Shown: positions 11,795 to 24,524 of the stretch, piece by piece | Layout: every line of letters starts with the position of its first letter | Position numbering within the stretch: the first letter of the stretch is position 1 | Assembly: GCA_963971425.1 (NCBI GenBank) | Contig: OZ020518.1 | Location: 28,836,770 to 28,900,769, forward strand | Length of the DNA stretch: 64,000 nt | Reading direction: 5' to 3' | Source: Bryoerythrophyllum caledonicum | Lineage: Eukaryota > Streptophyta > Bryopsida > Pottiales > Pottiaceae | Position numbers and translations under genes: made by a program | The notes under the pieces: generated by a model | Seen by the model: the letters and a program-made list of their open reading frames with translations, nothing else | What the model was told of the DNA's origin: nothing | Databases searched by the model: none

Positions 11795-12567
11795 GTAAAG
11801 GGGTACTTTTATGGGAGGTCTTGTGTATCGGGAAAGGCTTGGTTGTTTTCAATTTTGCGTTTATGTAGCAGGATGGACATAGCACGTTGTATGGCAATGA
11901 TGTTAATATTTTGGAAAGTGTTTGTAATTGTATCAATAGGAATTTTGAAGGTATCTTCTAGGGTTTTTATAGATGGGATAAGGGTGGTGGCACGGGCGCC
12001 GGCTGTGATTACAATAAGGGGGTCCACCTTCCATCCAAGGACAATGATGTCATCAATAAGGGGTTGGTATTTATTGATTTAGTTTTCAATTGTTTCTGGG
12101 GAGAATCTATCATTACAGTATGTAAATCGATGAATTGAATGATGTAGTCTTGGTTAATGTGGTCGGGTGGGGGGTCATTATATGGTAGCCCTCTAACGCA
12201 GAGTATGTCCAGTTTGAGTCAAACATTACAGTGGCATCGTTGAGTTTCACATGTACATGTGAGTAGCCATGGTGGAACCGTATTTTCTTGGGGGTCGTTA
12301 TTAAAGGTGCTGGCATTCATGAGGATAAAACATCTCGATTTGTTATGGGAGGTGATTAATTTGCGGATTTCCCATACCGCTTTGTTATGTCTTTTGACAA
12401 TTAGGGAGTGTATGTGGTGGTTATGACATTTAAGTAAAAGGTGTAGCCATGTGTTGGGATACGTGGAAGTGCATATTGGGCATGTTATGGATGGAAATCT
12501 TTCTATTCCAAAGAAGAGTTGTTTTCGGGCATTCCCCATATATTGACCGGCAGGATTGCTAGTTTTT
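11795..12567 (-). pseudogene. Decayed non-LTR retroelement: CCHC zinc finger plus restriction-like endonuclease tail
   Basis: Minus-strand frames read a zinc motif CPIC...HLLLKC, then KRHNKAVWEI, then a region with LDILCVRGLPY and QFID, and finally a segment around AGARATT...IPSIKTLEDTFKI. The CCHC finger followed by RHN and a (P)D...D layout is the known C-terminal arrangement of non-LTR elements that use a restriction-like endonuclease (R2-like clades). At least two frame changes and stops break it, and the expected PD reads LD, so this copy is dead. The reverse transcriptase part is missing; the frame ends upstream at a CTAG junction near 12564. Plant LINEs usually carry an APE endonuclease instead. 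Family assignment is from motif layout only. Confidence 0.6.
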
Positions 12568-14370
12568 GAGCGGTGAGCAATGCTCACTGAGGGGTGGGAC
12601 GTGAGCGGTGGAAATTTGAGCATTGAATTGTCGGAAATTCGAGGATGATATTTTGTAGAAATTGGATGATTAACCGTGGAGATGTGGCACTAGTGTACCC
12701 AATTCCCGTGGAAAATTTGGAGTCGTATTGCCTATTTCTGTGGAACTTTTGCAGTAGTAGAGCCTGCAATATCCACATTTGAAACCTGGATTATGTTCTC
12801 TTGTTTTTGAATATGCATTAAGATTTTATTTTTCTACTGAAATAATTTTTGCATAAATCACATTTTTGTAACATTTAAGTAGTTTATATTATATGATTAA
12901 TTTGTTTACTACATATTAATGCCTCGTGAGAAGTGTTTAAGCCTTAGGATTACAATCCTTAGAAGTTTAGAGGAGAAAATGATTAAAAAAGAACCACCCA
13001 ATATATTTTGAACATCATTCATCAACCTCAAAGTGTTTTAGGTGTTTATAATTTAGGGTTTAGCTTATACTTAATGATAAATTGTATTAGGATTGAAGAT
13101 AAATTTACAAATTTTAAACTGATTCAAAATTGGAGACAACAGAGAGCACCTCCTTTTGTATTGTTGAAAGTTTAGTTTTTATGAAGGGGCTAGTTTTTAA
13201 GTTGTATGTAAGATTTATTCTACAGTACACCAATTATTTGCCACCTGAATGCCACGTGCAAGTTGTTTCAATGAATTAATTTCAAACATTGATAGGTTTG
13301 TAATTAACTTCCTCAAGAAGCTGGGACCATTACAAACAAGGGAACATGTGAAAATCTCCTAAACTAGAATTCAAACTCATCCTGCCATTGCTGCCCCATA
13401 TTGTTATAGGATTTAAACGGGAGATCGCAAATAATTGCGATAGAGGACCTGTTGAAATTGTAGTTTCTGTGAAGGTCTTTAGGGTCTTTCAATTTTTATG
13501 TATGAATGATGCTATATTACCATCAATTTTTTCCTTTATAAAATTGAATTTCCAATGTCAAGAACTATAATTTGTACCTTGCTTTGGATGGATGAATTTT
13601 GGGTGGCACCAATTTTCATGTACATCGACAAAAAAAATCTCCCAACAATGGCGGGGTTTGAACTGTTGATTTTGATCAACATTTGTTGCTCGTGAAACAT
13701 AAATACATGCTAATAGTGGCAAATGAGGTGGTTCGGTGAGAACGCTGAAGACGTGGTGGGACTCTGTGGCCACCATTTAATGTTTTATTCATTTGAGTTG
13801 TAAGATCCAACGAATGATTTGTCATGCCAATTCATGTAGTGCACAATATACTTCCTTACAATTTTTTTGCCGATTCATGGCATTTGCTAAAATGTTTAAG
13901 AAATAAATTTGTAGAAATTGGAGAAATTTTATACTATATCATGTTTATTCAATTACCATTATAACCACAGAGAATATTGAGTTTTTCTCATGTTAGAGAA
14001 TGGAATAGATCTACAAAGAGGATGAAATGTTAGACGGAGGATATAGAAGAGAAGTATAGAAAATAGGAGAGAAGTAGAAAGAAGCTTATATTAAAAACTA
14101 AGGAAATATAAACAATGGAGAAAGAAGAGGAAGATGGAAAGAGGAAGAAAATAAAATTTAAGAGGGAACAAGTAGGCTACAAATGAAAAAAAATTAAAAA
14201 ATTAAAATAGAACGAAGGAAAGTAAACAGTAGGAGAAAAATGAGTCAAGAATGGAAAAAACAAATACCGTTAATGGATGGTTGAGTAATCGAGAACCGTT
14301 ATACAATGATGTGAATATTACATGGAGAACTTGGTTCAATGCCAAGAAAGCATCTAGTCCTGTAGATGGT
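12568..14370. other. Intergenic, AT-rich, no gene seen
   Basis: It begins with a short GAGCGGTGAGCAATG repeat motif next to the retroelement remnant. The rest is AT-rich, with a strongly purine-rich stretch at about 14000-14250. No ORF here shows a domain or codon pattern that I trust. Confidence 0.35.
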
Positions 14371-15030
14371 TGAGGTTGTCGGATCCAACAACTGTCACAA
14401 GAATTGGAAGTTTGAAATTTTTATACATTTGACAATCACACAAGACCAAAGCATTGTCACCAAAGCATATTAAGATAGCTGGGATCATTTTAACTAAAAC
14501 AATAGAATTGTAACACAACAAACGTAGTGAGTACGACTAGAAAATAACAACACTACTGAAATGACGATGTAGATGCTCTGAGAATTCAAGATCTACCTCA
14601 GCTTCAACATCAAGATACATAAAGACATCGGAGTTGTACTTAGGACGTGATATAGACGGGGAAGGCGGCGAGAACTGCAAAGCTTGAAGCCTCGCAATAT
14701 CTTCCGCATACGACGGAAGAGCCCAAGTCTTCGAGGAGGAAACATACTCTCTGCAAGAATCAATATACATCGAACACAAACTTAGTAGAAGCTTCTTGAT
14801 GAAAGAAATATAGTGAAGAGGAATGTCAGTGTACTCACTTACTTAGGATCTTCAAGTCTTGGCCTCTTCACCGCTAGAGGACGCATGGTCTTGGAAGTAG
14901 TTGGTGCCAAGGGTTTTTTTGCAATTGGAAGAGTTGCCAAAGGTAATGCTAGGGTCTGCATTGAAGAAAGGACTGCTTCATACAACTCCTTCTCGCTTTC
15001 CAGAGAAAAGTTGTGTCTACCAGTAGCGTT

Positions 15031-16402
15031 CACTATAAGAAACCCGTGTTTTTTGTGACAGGGCAACTAACGTGCAATTATGTTTTGTGCAGCATCCGGC
15101 ACGTCAACATTGACGTCCAAAAAAATCCGTTATAACTGACAAGCGAAAAACATGCCAAAATCTCAAAAAACAGGCCCACGTTTTTTAAAAACGTCACAAA
15201 AACTTGGAGGTTGAAGGTGTTAAAAATCTGCCATGTGGCTGCCATGTCGCATCCACGTCATCGCCACATGGACGGGCAGTGCCACATCTCCAACTTTTTC
15301 ATCCGGGCCCTTGGTAATGTGGCCCATGATGTGGCGCATGACGTGGCATACGATTGTGACTAGGCTTGCATACGTGGACCCGCCATTTTATGACGTGGCA
15401 CCTTTAAAATATGACGTGTCACTTTTTAAAATATGACGTGGCATGTCCAATCAGCATAGTTTAATGCAATAATTAATTGTGGACAGTGTAAATTGGGACG
15501 TCATTTCTAACACGGTATGTTTTCTGTGACGTTCGTTATGACGTTTTCTGTGACATTCATTGAGATGGAGGTCACCAAAAGCAAGCACCAAGTCAGTAAA
15601 AACAAGTGCCATGTCACCAAAAAGAAGCGCCATGTCATCAAAAAGTACCGTATCACTTTAAGTTTCAAGGGTAATTCAAATTCATCCAAATAGATGGATG
15701 AAAGTGAATCACTCTTGATTCAAGTGTGATGAGATAGGAGAGAAGGCCTTACATATATATACAATGGGATGCACAAGTGGTGACAATCCATATGGGATTA
15801 TTGGATTTGTCATGGTGTTAGCCTCGTGTTAGCATAAACATTAAAATGTCACAGTAGACGTCCATCCAGATGTCTGTTCTAACATCCTTTTTGCCTACGT
15901 GGCAACTGATTTCAACCTTGCCTACGTGGCACAAACATTTTAAAAAGAATCCAATTTCTACCTTGCCTACGTGGCTCAAACATGTTTTTTGTGATGTCAG
16001 TAAGGACATCCACGTTTTTTGTGACGTCAGTAACGACATCCACGTTTTTATTTTTGTAGGGATCAGCCCATCTCCATTGTGTTTTAACCGTTGGGCAGTG
16101 TTTTACGGGAGGTTGCAGTAACAATCTTGAAGTTACTCACAGTGAAGCTAAACCCCCCTGCCGACGTGGCATTGTCACCTTTCTGAGGACGTTGTCTAAA
16201 ACATGACTATGTTCACTAGGACGTCCCGCAAAACAAATATGTTTATGCTAACATCTCTGCGTTTTTCCGCCAATTTTTTCATGTTTGGTGCAACATCCAC
16301 CAGAATCCGACAGCCCAAGGCTCGGCCCGTTCGCAAAAACATGTTTTGACAAACACACTTGATCATAGCTAACGTCACAAAAATCACGGGTTTCTTATAG
16401 TG
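15031..16402. mobile_element. CACTA-type non-autonomous transposon, copy 1
   Basis: The ends are CACTATAAGAAACCCGTG and its inverse, with about 28 bp of terminal inverted repeat carrying one mismatch. A 3-bp target duplication GTT flanks it (15028-15030 and 16403-16405), as expected for CACTA/EnSpm elements. The 1372-bp interior has no transposase, but it is dense in TGACGT and ACGTGGC motifs. It interrupts exon 5 of the methyltransferase pseudogene, and removing the element plus one GTT restores the exon frame. Copy 3 has the same length and differs at only a few visible positions. Confidence 0.92.
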
Positions 16403-17433
16403 GTTGCAGGCACGAATGCTATTACCTGAAAGGAGTTCAAAGTGTAATTAAAATAAATCCATAGTAATGGAAAAGAGAGAAATCGAAAATTCCTTACAAC
16501 AATGAAGAGACAATAGATAGTATTGGAATTACCTGTAGCAACTGAAACGTCAACCACCACACCGCCTGGGCGTGTCAGAGACAATATGAGAGAGGAAAAA
16601 AAATACTCATCCTTCTCCCTTGGACCCCGCCAAGCGCGTTTACTGTTCATCAAAGGAGTTGTGCAATAATTGATATGGTGTCATTGACACTAAGATCGTA
16701 TCCCATGGCTGAAAACTCTGGCACATCCTAGAAAGAGAACTTGGACTTCTAGATGGTGGAATCTGCGGGCCGACGGACCCGTTTGAAAAGCAAGACCTTG
16801 AAAAGGTTGGTCGTAGTGAACTGAGTCTTTGCCAAAGATATAGGCAAGTGATAAACTCCCGTCCAATCCTTCAGTGCCTCAAAACCAAAAGCCCCATAAA
16901 ATGAAGATATTTCATCGAGCAATTCTTCATTATCAGAGGGAAAAAATAGAAGCATTGCTCCTTCATCATGCAATACCTCATCAGCAAAATCAAAAAGTTC
17001 ATCGAAGTACTGCTGATCACAAATGTTCCAGAATGGAACATCTGAACAAGGATCTGACACATTGGGGACAGGGAAGCCTTCAGGGACATCTGTGATCATA
17101 AGATCAGCAGCGCCTTTCATCCATGGTTTCCCGCCACGTGTGCAAGACCGATTTGGATTGCACTCCAGAGCAAACCGACATGCATTAAGAATGAAATCCC
17201 GCTATTTCAAAATAGAGGTGTTGAGAATACGCACTTGGTAGGCCAAAGTCGACATAGTGATCTTGGGCAGTGGATTTGGCTTCTTCAAAACGGCAGAGGT
17301 AAGGGTAACTGGGGAGCTCGTTGCTTCAGTCATGGTGGTGTCCTCTTTAGCTCCAGAATTCACTACGGAGGCCACCTTCAAAGCCCCAGCTGAGGATTTA
17401 GTCGGCTTTGCACCTTTTGCATTGCCCTTCTTT

Positions 17434-18767
17434 CACTATAAGAAACCCGTGATTTTCGTGACGTTAGCTGTGATCAAGTGTGTTTTTCAAAACATGTTTT
17501 TGCGAACGGGCCGAGCCCTGGGCTCTCAGATTCTGGTGGATGTTGCACCAAACATGGAAAAATTGGCGGAAAAACGCAGAGATGTTAGCATATACGTATT
17601 CGTTTTGCAGGACGTCCTAGAGAACATAGTCATGTTTTAGACAACGTCCTCAGAAAGGTGACAGTGCCACGTCGGCATGTGCTTTCAGTTTGACTGTGGC
17701 TTCACTGTGAGTAACTTCGAGATTGTTACTGCAACCTCCTGTAAAACACTGCCCAACGGTTAAAACACAATGGAGATGGGCTGACCCCCTACAAAAATAA
17801 AAATGTAGATGTCGTTTCTGACATCACAAAAAACATATTTGAGCCACATAGGCAAGGTAGAAATTGGATTCTTTTTAAAATGTTTGTGCCACGTAGGCAA
17901 GGTTGAAATCAGCTGCCACGTAGGCAAAGAGGATGTTGGAACAGACGCCTGGATAGATGTCTACTGTGACATTTTAATGTTTATGCTAACACCATGACAA
18001 ATCCAAAAATCCCATATGGATTGTCACCACTTGTGCATCCCATTGTATATATATGTAAGGCCTTCTCTCCTATCTCATCACACTTGAATCAAGAGTGATT
18101 TACTTTCATCCATCTATTTGGATGAATTTGAATTACCCTTCAAACTTAAAGTGATATGGTACCTTTTGATGACATGGTGCTTCTTTTTGGTGACATGGCA
18201 CTTGCTTTTGTTGACTTGGTGCTTGCTTCTGGTGACCTCCAGCTCAAAGTCAGATGTCATAACAAACGTCACAGAAAACATACCGTGTTAGAAATGACGT
18301 CCCAATTTACACTGTCCACAATTAATTATTGCATTAAACTATGCTGATTGGACATGCCACGTCATATTTTTAAAAGTGACAGTTCATATTTGAAAGGTGC
18401 CACGTCATAAAATGGCGGGTCCATGTATGCAAGCCTAGTCACAATCGTATGCCACGTCATGCGCCACATCATGGGCCACATTACCAAGGGCCCGGATGAA
18501 AAAGTTGGAGATGTGGCACTGCCCGTCCACGTGGCGATGACGTGGACGCGACGTGGCAGCCACATGGCAGATTTTTAACACCTTCAACCCCCAAGTTTTT
18601 GTGACGTTTTTAAAAAACGTGGGCCTATTTTTTGAGATTTTGACATGTTTTTTGCATGTCAATTATAACGGATTTTTTTGGACGTCAACGTTGACGTGCC
18701 GGATGCTGCACAAAACATAATTGCACGTTAGTTGCCCTGTCACAAAAAACACGGGTTTCTTACAGTG
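17434..18767. mobile_element. CACTA-type non-autonomous transposon, copy 2 (inverted)
   Basis: Starts CACTATAAGAAACCCGTG and ends CACGGGTTTCTTACAGTG, with one changed base in the right terminus. The flanks carry TTT at 17431-17433 and 18768-18770, a 3-bp target duplication. It is 1334 bp, in the opposite orientation to copies 1 and 3, and clearly more diverged. It splits exon 4 of the methyltransferase pseudogene in frame. Its interior holds a perfect palindrome ACGTCAACGTTGACGT near the right end. Confidence 0.9.
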
Positions 18768-19699
18768 TTTGTGGTAACCTCTGTCACAAATGCCCCCGTA
18801 GCAAGGCCCTTCTTCTTCTTTCCCGAGGATTTGTCGGCTTCAAGCAATGCCTCTTTCACCAACCCTGTATCTTCATCGTCGTCTGATACCTCTGTAGAAT
18901 GAGTTAGTAGACACTTTATTTCCTCCTCTACATCTGGACAGAAGTTCTTAGGACACTCCAGATACCAGCAGCATTCGCGGAAATGCTCCCTGGTATAGTT
19001 CTTCTTCTGTAGAGGATTGAAGATAAATGTCTCCATTGAAGAGGCGGGGTCGTACCAACTATGAACCATTGGTGGCAGCTTCTTGATAGCCCCAGCAGGT
19101 AAAAGTTCGTGCTTCATATACCTTCAAAACTCACGGAAATTGGTGTTAGAATTCAAAGAAGCCAAATTTGCGAATACAATGGAATTTGAACTCTAGCTCA
19201 ATGGTGTGGGTAACGTAGAAGTACCTGAGGCCAAGCCGTTTCACTACTTTGTCGGCATCCTTGACACTCTCAAAAGGTTTTCTCTTTTGATGCACCATGT
19301 CACCTGTGAAATACCCAAAGAAAGCTTTGTCCCAAAGCGTAATCCGCCATGTCTCAACATAGTCTTCGAAGGACATGAAATCCTTTGAATTATCCACCCC
19401 ACCACAAAGATCTAAGTATGGAATAAGCTCCTTCTTAGCCATCTCCTCAAGACTGGCCCAAAATGACGCGCGAATAAGAAACTTCTTTAAATGGTCCTCG
19501 CTAGCAGGGGGCTTTGGAAAGCAAAGGTCTTGTCTGACGCTTAATGAACTATTCCACCATTTGAGCCAGCGAACCTTATATTGTGGCTCAACTGATGAGG
19601 TTGCAATGAGTTGCAATTTTCCTAGGGTCATCTCAACCTTGGATGCAACATAGACGTTGTAGTGGAATATAACCTACAAAATCAAGACATAAAGTTTGT

Positions 19700-21290
19700 G
19701 AATATTGCAATCACTTTCTTCCCGTAAGTAAATTTGGTTAAGTATAACATCAATCTAAATATTCATTGATTGAAGCATCAAAGACTCATCTTCGAAGAAA
19801 CAATATTTGAAAAGTATAGCCATTCAAAGTTTTCAATACATCAGAGAATACATTGATTCAAGCATGGCAAAAACTAAAGACAAGGGTGACTACTTTCAAG
19901 ATCAGTCAAGCATGCCCAAAACTCATGAAATAGAGCAATCATAATTTAAATGGAACGATATACTTTGAATGGATCATCATATAGACTATAATTGTTCTTA
20001 TGAGCCATACACATATCCACAACAAATATGTGTCTATACATACGAGTATGTGGATAAATTATTGAGACAAGCAAATGCTTACCGGCCACCAATTCCACTA
20101 CGTATAATTCCAAAGTGAATTAGATGTCTTGTTCAGACCTTCATCAATGGTTATTGGATCCGACAACTCAAAACTCATACCATTGACACAAGCTACTAAT
20201 CATCTCCAAACAGGAAGTCAAATCCAGCAAGTGAGAATTTTACAAATTAAGCTCTCGAAACTCTAACAAAATCACGACGTGTTTAACATCTCCGAAGTAG
20301 TTGTTGGATCCAACAACTAGGAACAACACCAATTCAGCACAAAGAATCCTAACTATTCCATTGGCTACTTATCATCTCAAAATCGATAGTTGGATCCAAC
20401 AACTAACAAATATATTAACTTAGCACTCGTGAACTCTAACAGTGTCACCACAAAGTCATCAACTCGAAACGGGTTGTTGGATCCAACAACTCTAAATTTT
20501 TTTATCAAGTACTGCTCTTCGAAACCAAGATGATAAATGTAATGTGCAATTTTATGGCATTGATTACTGCGTGGCTATATATTCCACCATGAAATATCGA
20601 ATTAGTCGTAATTTCATACCAATTCCAGCTATTTTTACTACTAATTACAGATTACAACCTCTTTAACTCCTTAAAATCTATCCATAAGCAAAATCACATA
20701 CACTCTCCCCTGTTTATGATGCTTGGTATGTAAATGTTCCCTCTTGTTGTCGGAACCGACAACTACTCATTCTTTAAATATTGCATGGTGATCAAACTTT
20801 GAATTTTACTAAACGAATTTCACCATGAAGAAATGCACCATACTTTAATCACAAGGATCTAGGTTGTTGGATCCAACATCAAACAAGTCCAATATTTTCC
20901 AATGGTTCGACTCTAGATTTGTTAACCCTAAGTCCAAGATCCTATATATGATGCTTGGTTTGTAAATGTTCCCTCCAGTTGACGGATCCGACAAATACTC
21001 ATTCTTTAAATATTGCTTGGTGATCAAACTTTGAATTTAACTAAACAAATTTCACCATGAAGAAATGCACCATACTTTAATCACAAGGATCTAGGTTGTT
21101 GGATCCAACATCATATAGAGTCTAAAAAGACCAAAGATAATCCTACTTTCATTAAAGCCTAGGTGATCAGAGTACTACAACAAATGAATCCAACCAGGGA
21201 TAAAGATGCCAAGCATTCAAACGACAAATAAATTTACCATGAGTACACAAGTAGATTAAAAATATAATCTTGAACTTAAGAATTTTGCAA
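19700..21290. repeat. Intron packed with GTTGTTGGATCCAACAAC-type palindromes
   Basis: This large intron of the ParB/methyltransferase pseudogene holds eight copies of an 18-bp palindrome or near-palindrome, at 20150, 20300, 20386, 20473, 20746, 20863, 20978 and 21095. Copies at 20300-20317 and 20473-20490 are perfect GTTGTTGGATCCAACAAC. The copy at 20746 keeps the arms GTTGTCGG/CCGACAAC with AA in the centre. Part of the array comes from a duplication of about 170 bp. Confidence 0.85.
20716..21118 (+). repeat. Direct duplication of about 170 bp containing palindrome pairs
   Basis: The stretch from about 20716 to 20886 recurs from about 20948 to 21118 with few changes, including shared GATGCTTGGT, CATTCTTTAAATATTG and CATACTTTAATCACAAGGAT. 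Each unit carries two palindromes, one near its start and one near its end, about 117 bp apart. Confidence 0.8.
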
Positions 21291-22724
21291 GGAAACTTAC
21301 TTGTTCTAATAATCCTTTGTATGCCGGATTTGCAATGGAGCTGCACTTGTTGAATAGATTGGCCAGGTCATCTCGTTTTTTAGTAACCGCCTTTTCCACG
21401 TATTTGTGAAATCCTTCTTCACTTTGGTCAGCTTCCTCAACATCTTCGGAGTATGTTTGTCCGGCCTCTTGTGAGGCTTGGACAATTTCATCCTGATCCA
21501 ATGTAATCCCGTAAGAACCAAATAATAAGTACGACGCCATTATAAACATTGATATTGAACATGTAGTTAACTTACTTGAAAAATAAAATTTACCATGAGA
21601 TACTTGGTTGAGGGATACCAAGTTTTGATGGTCTTTGTTACACACGCTTTATATTGATCTTCTGTTAGCATTGGTTTATAATACTCCAGCTTGTGACTTC
21701 CGTACAGTTGAATACGATGAAGCGTGTGCACCAATGTAGTTTTGATGTGAGCATTCTGGTTTGCCCTACACATTCAAATATATAGATTAGATTTTCTGCA
21801 CCAAGATTCAAAACATGAACAATCAATGAAAATAAGAATTATGGCTTACTTGTTTTTGTCGTGCATGGCCTCTAGAATATCACCTTGACCACCGGAAGTG
21901 TCCAAAACAACGCAATCCGGATTCCCATGCCTAGAGTGCCAGTTAACATCCTCCGCATGCAATGTATCAATAACTTCTTTCCAAGCAAGCAATCGGTGAT
22001 TGCCATCATAGACGAAAAACATGCTACCTGATAAACCTTCCAAATCAGGGTCTGCCAAGAGCCTTTTCTCAAATGCAAAATTTTCCTCAATCCACAAAGC
22101 GCTCCAGGACTTCATGTCGTCAATAGTAACCATCCGCTTCTGACCATTCTCATTGAATTCTGATACATACATGGCTGCTGCATGCGGTTGATAGCCAAAT
22201 CGAAATGCACCGATTAGTTTGAGAATGTCAGATCGTAGGGTGGGTCTCACCAAAGGCATCGGGATCAGCTGACAGAGTGGAATCTTTATCAAAGACTTAG
22301 AGCTCGGAATCCGGGGCATATTCTCGATCACCCGGAATAAGTTACCTTGAATAAGACCCTCCTAGAGTTTAAGTTCAGCATTTTGCAGATTCACGACTTG
22401 ACGGCGAGCACATTCCTCTGTCGTCATGGGACCTCTTTGGATCTCCATAGGGGGGTTGGTTGGAGAAGGCTCCTCGCTTGCTAATGCTCCTCCTTCCTTT
22501 GAATGGATGCTAGTAGGTGTGTCAGTCTCAGGAGGGGTCCCCAAATGGGTTTGAAGTAACAATCTTGAACATTTTCGAATTAACAGCTCACCTGAAGACT
22601 CAGGCTCCTCTTCATTAAGATTTCCAGCGTCCTTGTCGATCGAAGAGTCCGTCACACGATCCACCATGTCATTCGTTGGAATTTAAGCTTCACTTAGCTC
22701 CTCAGCTTCTCCATATGAAGCCAT

Positions 22725-24220
22725 CTACGCACACCAAATCATGTTGAAACCATATGAAGGCAAAGTACTTGTGCAATGACCAATTCTAGCACCCTAGACT
22801 AACTTTCAGATCTTCTCGTAATTATTGAGTTCAGACAACTCACACTACGCATTGAAAGCACAAGTTATGCACGAACATAAATGATTGCTTATGATCTCAT
22901 TTAGAACACTCAAAATATGATTCATCAAAGTTATCAAAAATCAACATCAGTTTAAACACAGTTTCACATTTCATCACAAATTTATGTTACACATGCATTT
23001 CGGTTCGCATCTAATATCGAGACAATGAATTCCAGGATTCAAAGACTCCACGATGTGATTGTCGGATCCTACAACCTGAATTTAGTATTCCCGAAATCAT
23101 GTTGGTTCACTGATAGCTACGACTTTTATATGAGTATCGACAAGTATCACATGAGTTACGACATGATTCAGTCGTAACTCAGCCATTACAACATGAATCA
23201 TTACGCAATGAATCATTACGACAGGAACCATGTCAACTGAATCGTAACTCAGCTACAACAATAATCACATGAGTTCTAATGAACACTGAACTCCAGGTTC
23301 TGTATTCTAATGATATTCCAGGTTCAGTATTCTAATGAACACTGATACTCGTATATGCTACGACATGTATCACATAAGTTCGGATTAGCACTACTCGCGC
23401 ACCAGGAAGATCAACATTTTAAGCGACACAAAATCCATGCACAAGTTCACAGTTTCACAGTTATCGGATCCTACAACCTGAATGTACATGCGCAAGTTCA
23501 GATCAGTTTTAAATCCAATCCGCAAGTCTGGACACGACACACAGTTTCGATGGTCGTTGTCGAGGATGGGGAGTTGCTCCAAGTGTATCGGTGACTCTGT
23601 CCTGCATTTTTTTACTAATTATCTTGCTTACAACCTGTCATTAGTGTTAGGTATAAAGAAGAAAAACAAAAAGTTGAATGTTTTCATCATCCCGAACTAT
23701 GTTTTCAGATCTTCTGGATAGTTGCAACAGCAACACTGATTTTTTTTGAAAGTGATGTAGGTAGATTCATATTTTGCTTTCAAGCATGACTAGATTTCAG
23801 AATTGCTACTCGCGTGACTCACGAACGCTCACCACCTTAGCAGTTGCCGCAGACAATTCTCACTTGAGTGCATAGATACACTCTAATATTGACACTCAAT
23901 GATCTCACTGTTGGAGCCGACAATGGCAGTTGTCACTATTTGAAGACCATAGGATTCCTTCTCAAAACATATTATCTCACTAAGAACTTGTCAAGTACTA
24001 AAAAATTCAGCTGTGGAGTTCCAGGTTTCATGTGATCTACAAGTATACGGTGTCTAAAATCGGGAAGACGAAGAAGCACTTCGGCAAGAGCAATTTAATC
24101 TTCAAGCAAACCTCATATTGAACCCTAAGTGCAATATCATATTCAAGCAAACCAGAAACTTGAACCCTAAGAAATCATTTCTCGGACTTCACCTAAGAAG
24201 CATACAGATCTGGATTTTGA
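22725..24220. promoter_or_regulatory. Divergent spacer between the two cassette genes
   Basis: This is about 1.5 kb between the ParB/methyltransferase start (22724, minus) and the likely SWIM-gene start (24221, plus). It holds palindrome-family members at 23058-23075, 23460-23477 and a degenerate one near 23907-23924. Repeated words such as TCATTACGACA and CAGTATTCTAATGA occur at 23170-23340. It is the natural place for a shared promoter, but no TATA box could be assigned with confidence. Confidence 0.45.
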
Positions 24221-24524
24221 TGCTTACCAAAACGGCTCCTCGCTCTTCTGCGGGTCCACCAGCCTCACCTCCACAACTGCCACCGCTCAAGATCACCTAC
24301 ATCAACGTCTATCAACAAATTAGACTCTACACTCCACAAGTCACACGGTACACCACAAAGCTGACCTAAGTTCCAAATAGCAGACGCTTACGGCGTTCTG
24401 AACCGGCGGCATAGAAATTGTGAAGATGCAAGGGAGTTTGACGACCAAGCTGCGACGAACTATGAGGAGCACCGGCTCAACCCAAAGTTCGAGGAATCTT
24501 CGTTCCTGGTGAGATGGATGCTAA

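Larger units (their letters stand above)
14537..22724 (-). pseudogene. Decayed ParB/Srx-like plus beta-class DNA methyltransferase gene
   Basis: Six exons fit GT-AG junctions: 22724-21850, 21765-21594, 21492-21301, 19673-16533 (interrupted by a transposon at 17434-18767), 16425-14843 (interrupted at 15031-16402) and 14750-14537. Exon 1 ends in a ParB/sulfiredoxin-like fold with the signature FVYDGNHRLLAW. Exons 2-4 are of unknown function. The end of exon 4 holds ADLMITDVPEG at the place of methyltransferase motif IV (usually DPPY, here DVPE), then PGGVVVDVSVATG (motif I). Exon 5 carries GRHNFSLESEKE, as at the end of N4/N6 DNA methyltransferases. Motif IV before motif I indicates the beta class. 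Stops are at codon 14, before EGL, and at ILK*RDF, STI*KSK and FSF*DVP; there are frameshifts near 19145 and 16655. ParB-methyltransferase fusions are known in phages and bacteria. This copy cannot make a full protein. Confidence 0.75.

Noticed and set aside
15233-16121. ORFs of 60-83 codons inside the CACTA copies, repeated at 24727-25615
   Set aside because: They recur only because the elements are copies, run on both strands over the same bases, and translate the ACGTGGC/TGACGT repeats; there is no transposase motif.
20300-20490. Palindromes interpreted as a CRISPR array
   Set aside because: Spacing is irregular, the repeats are short symmetrical words and the setting is a plant intron.
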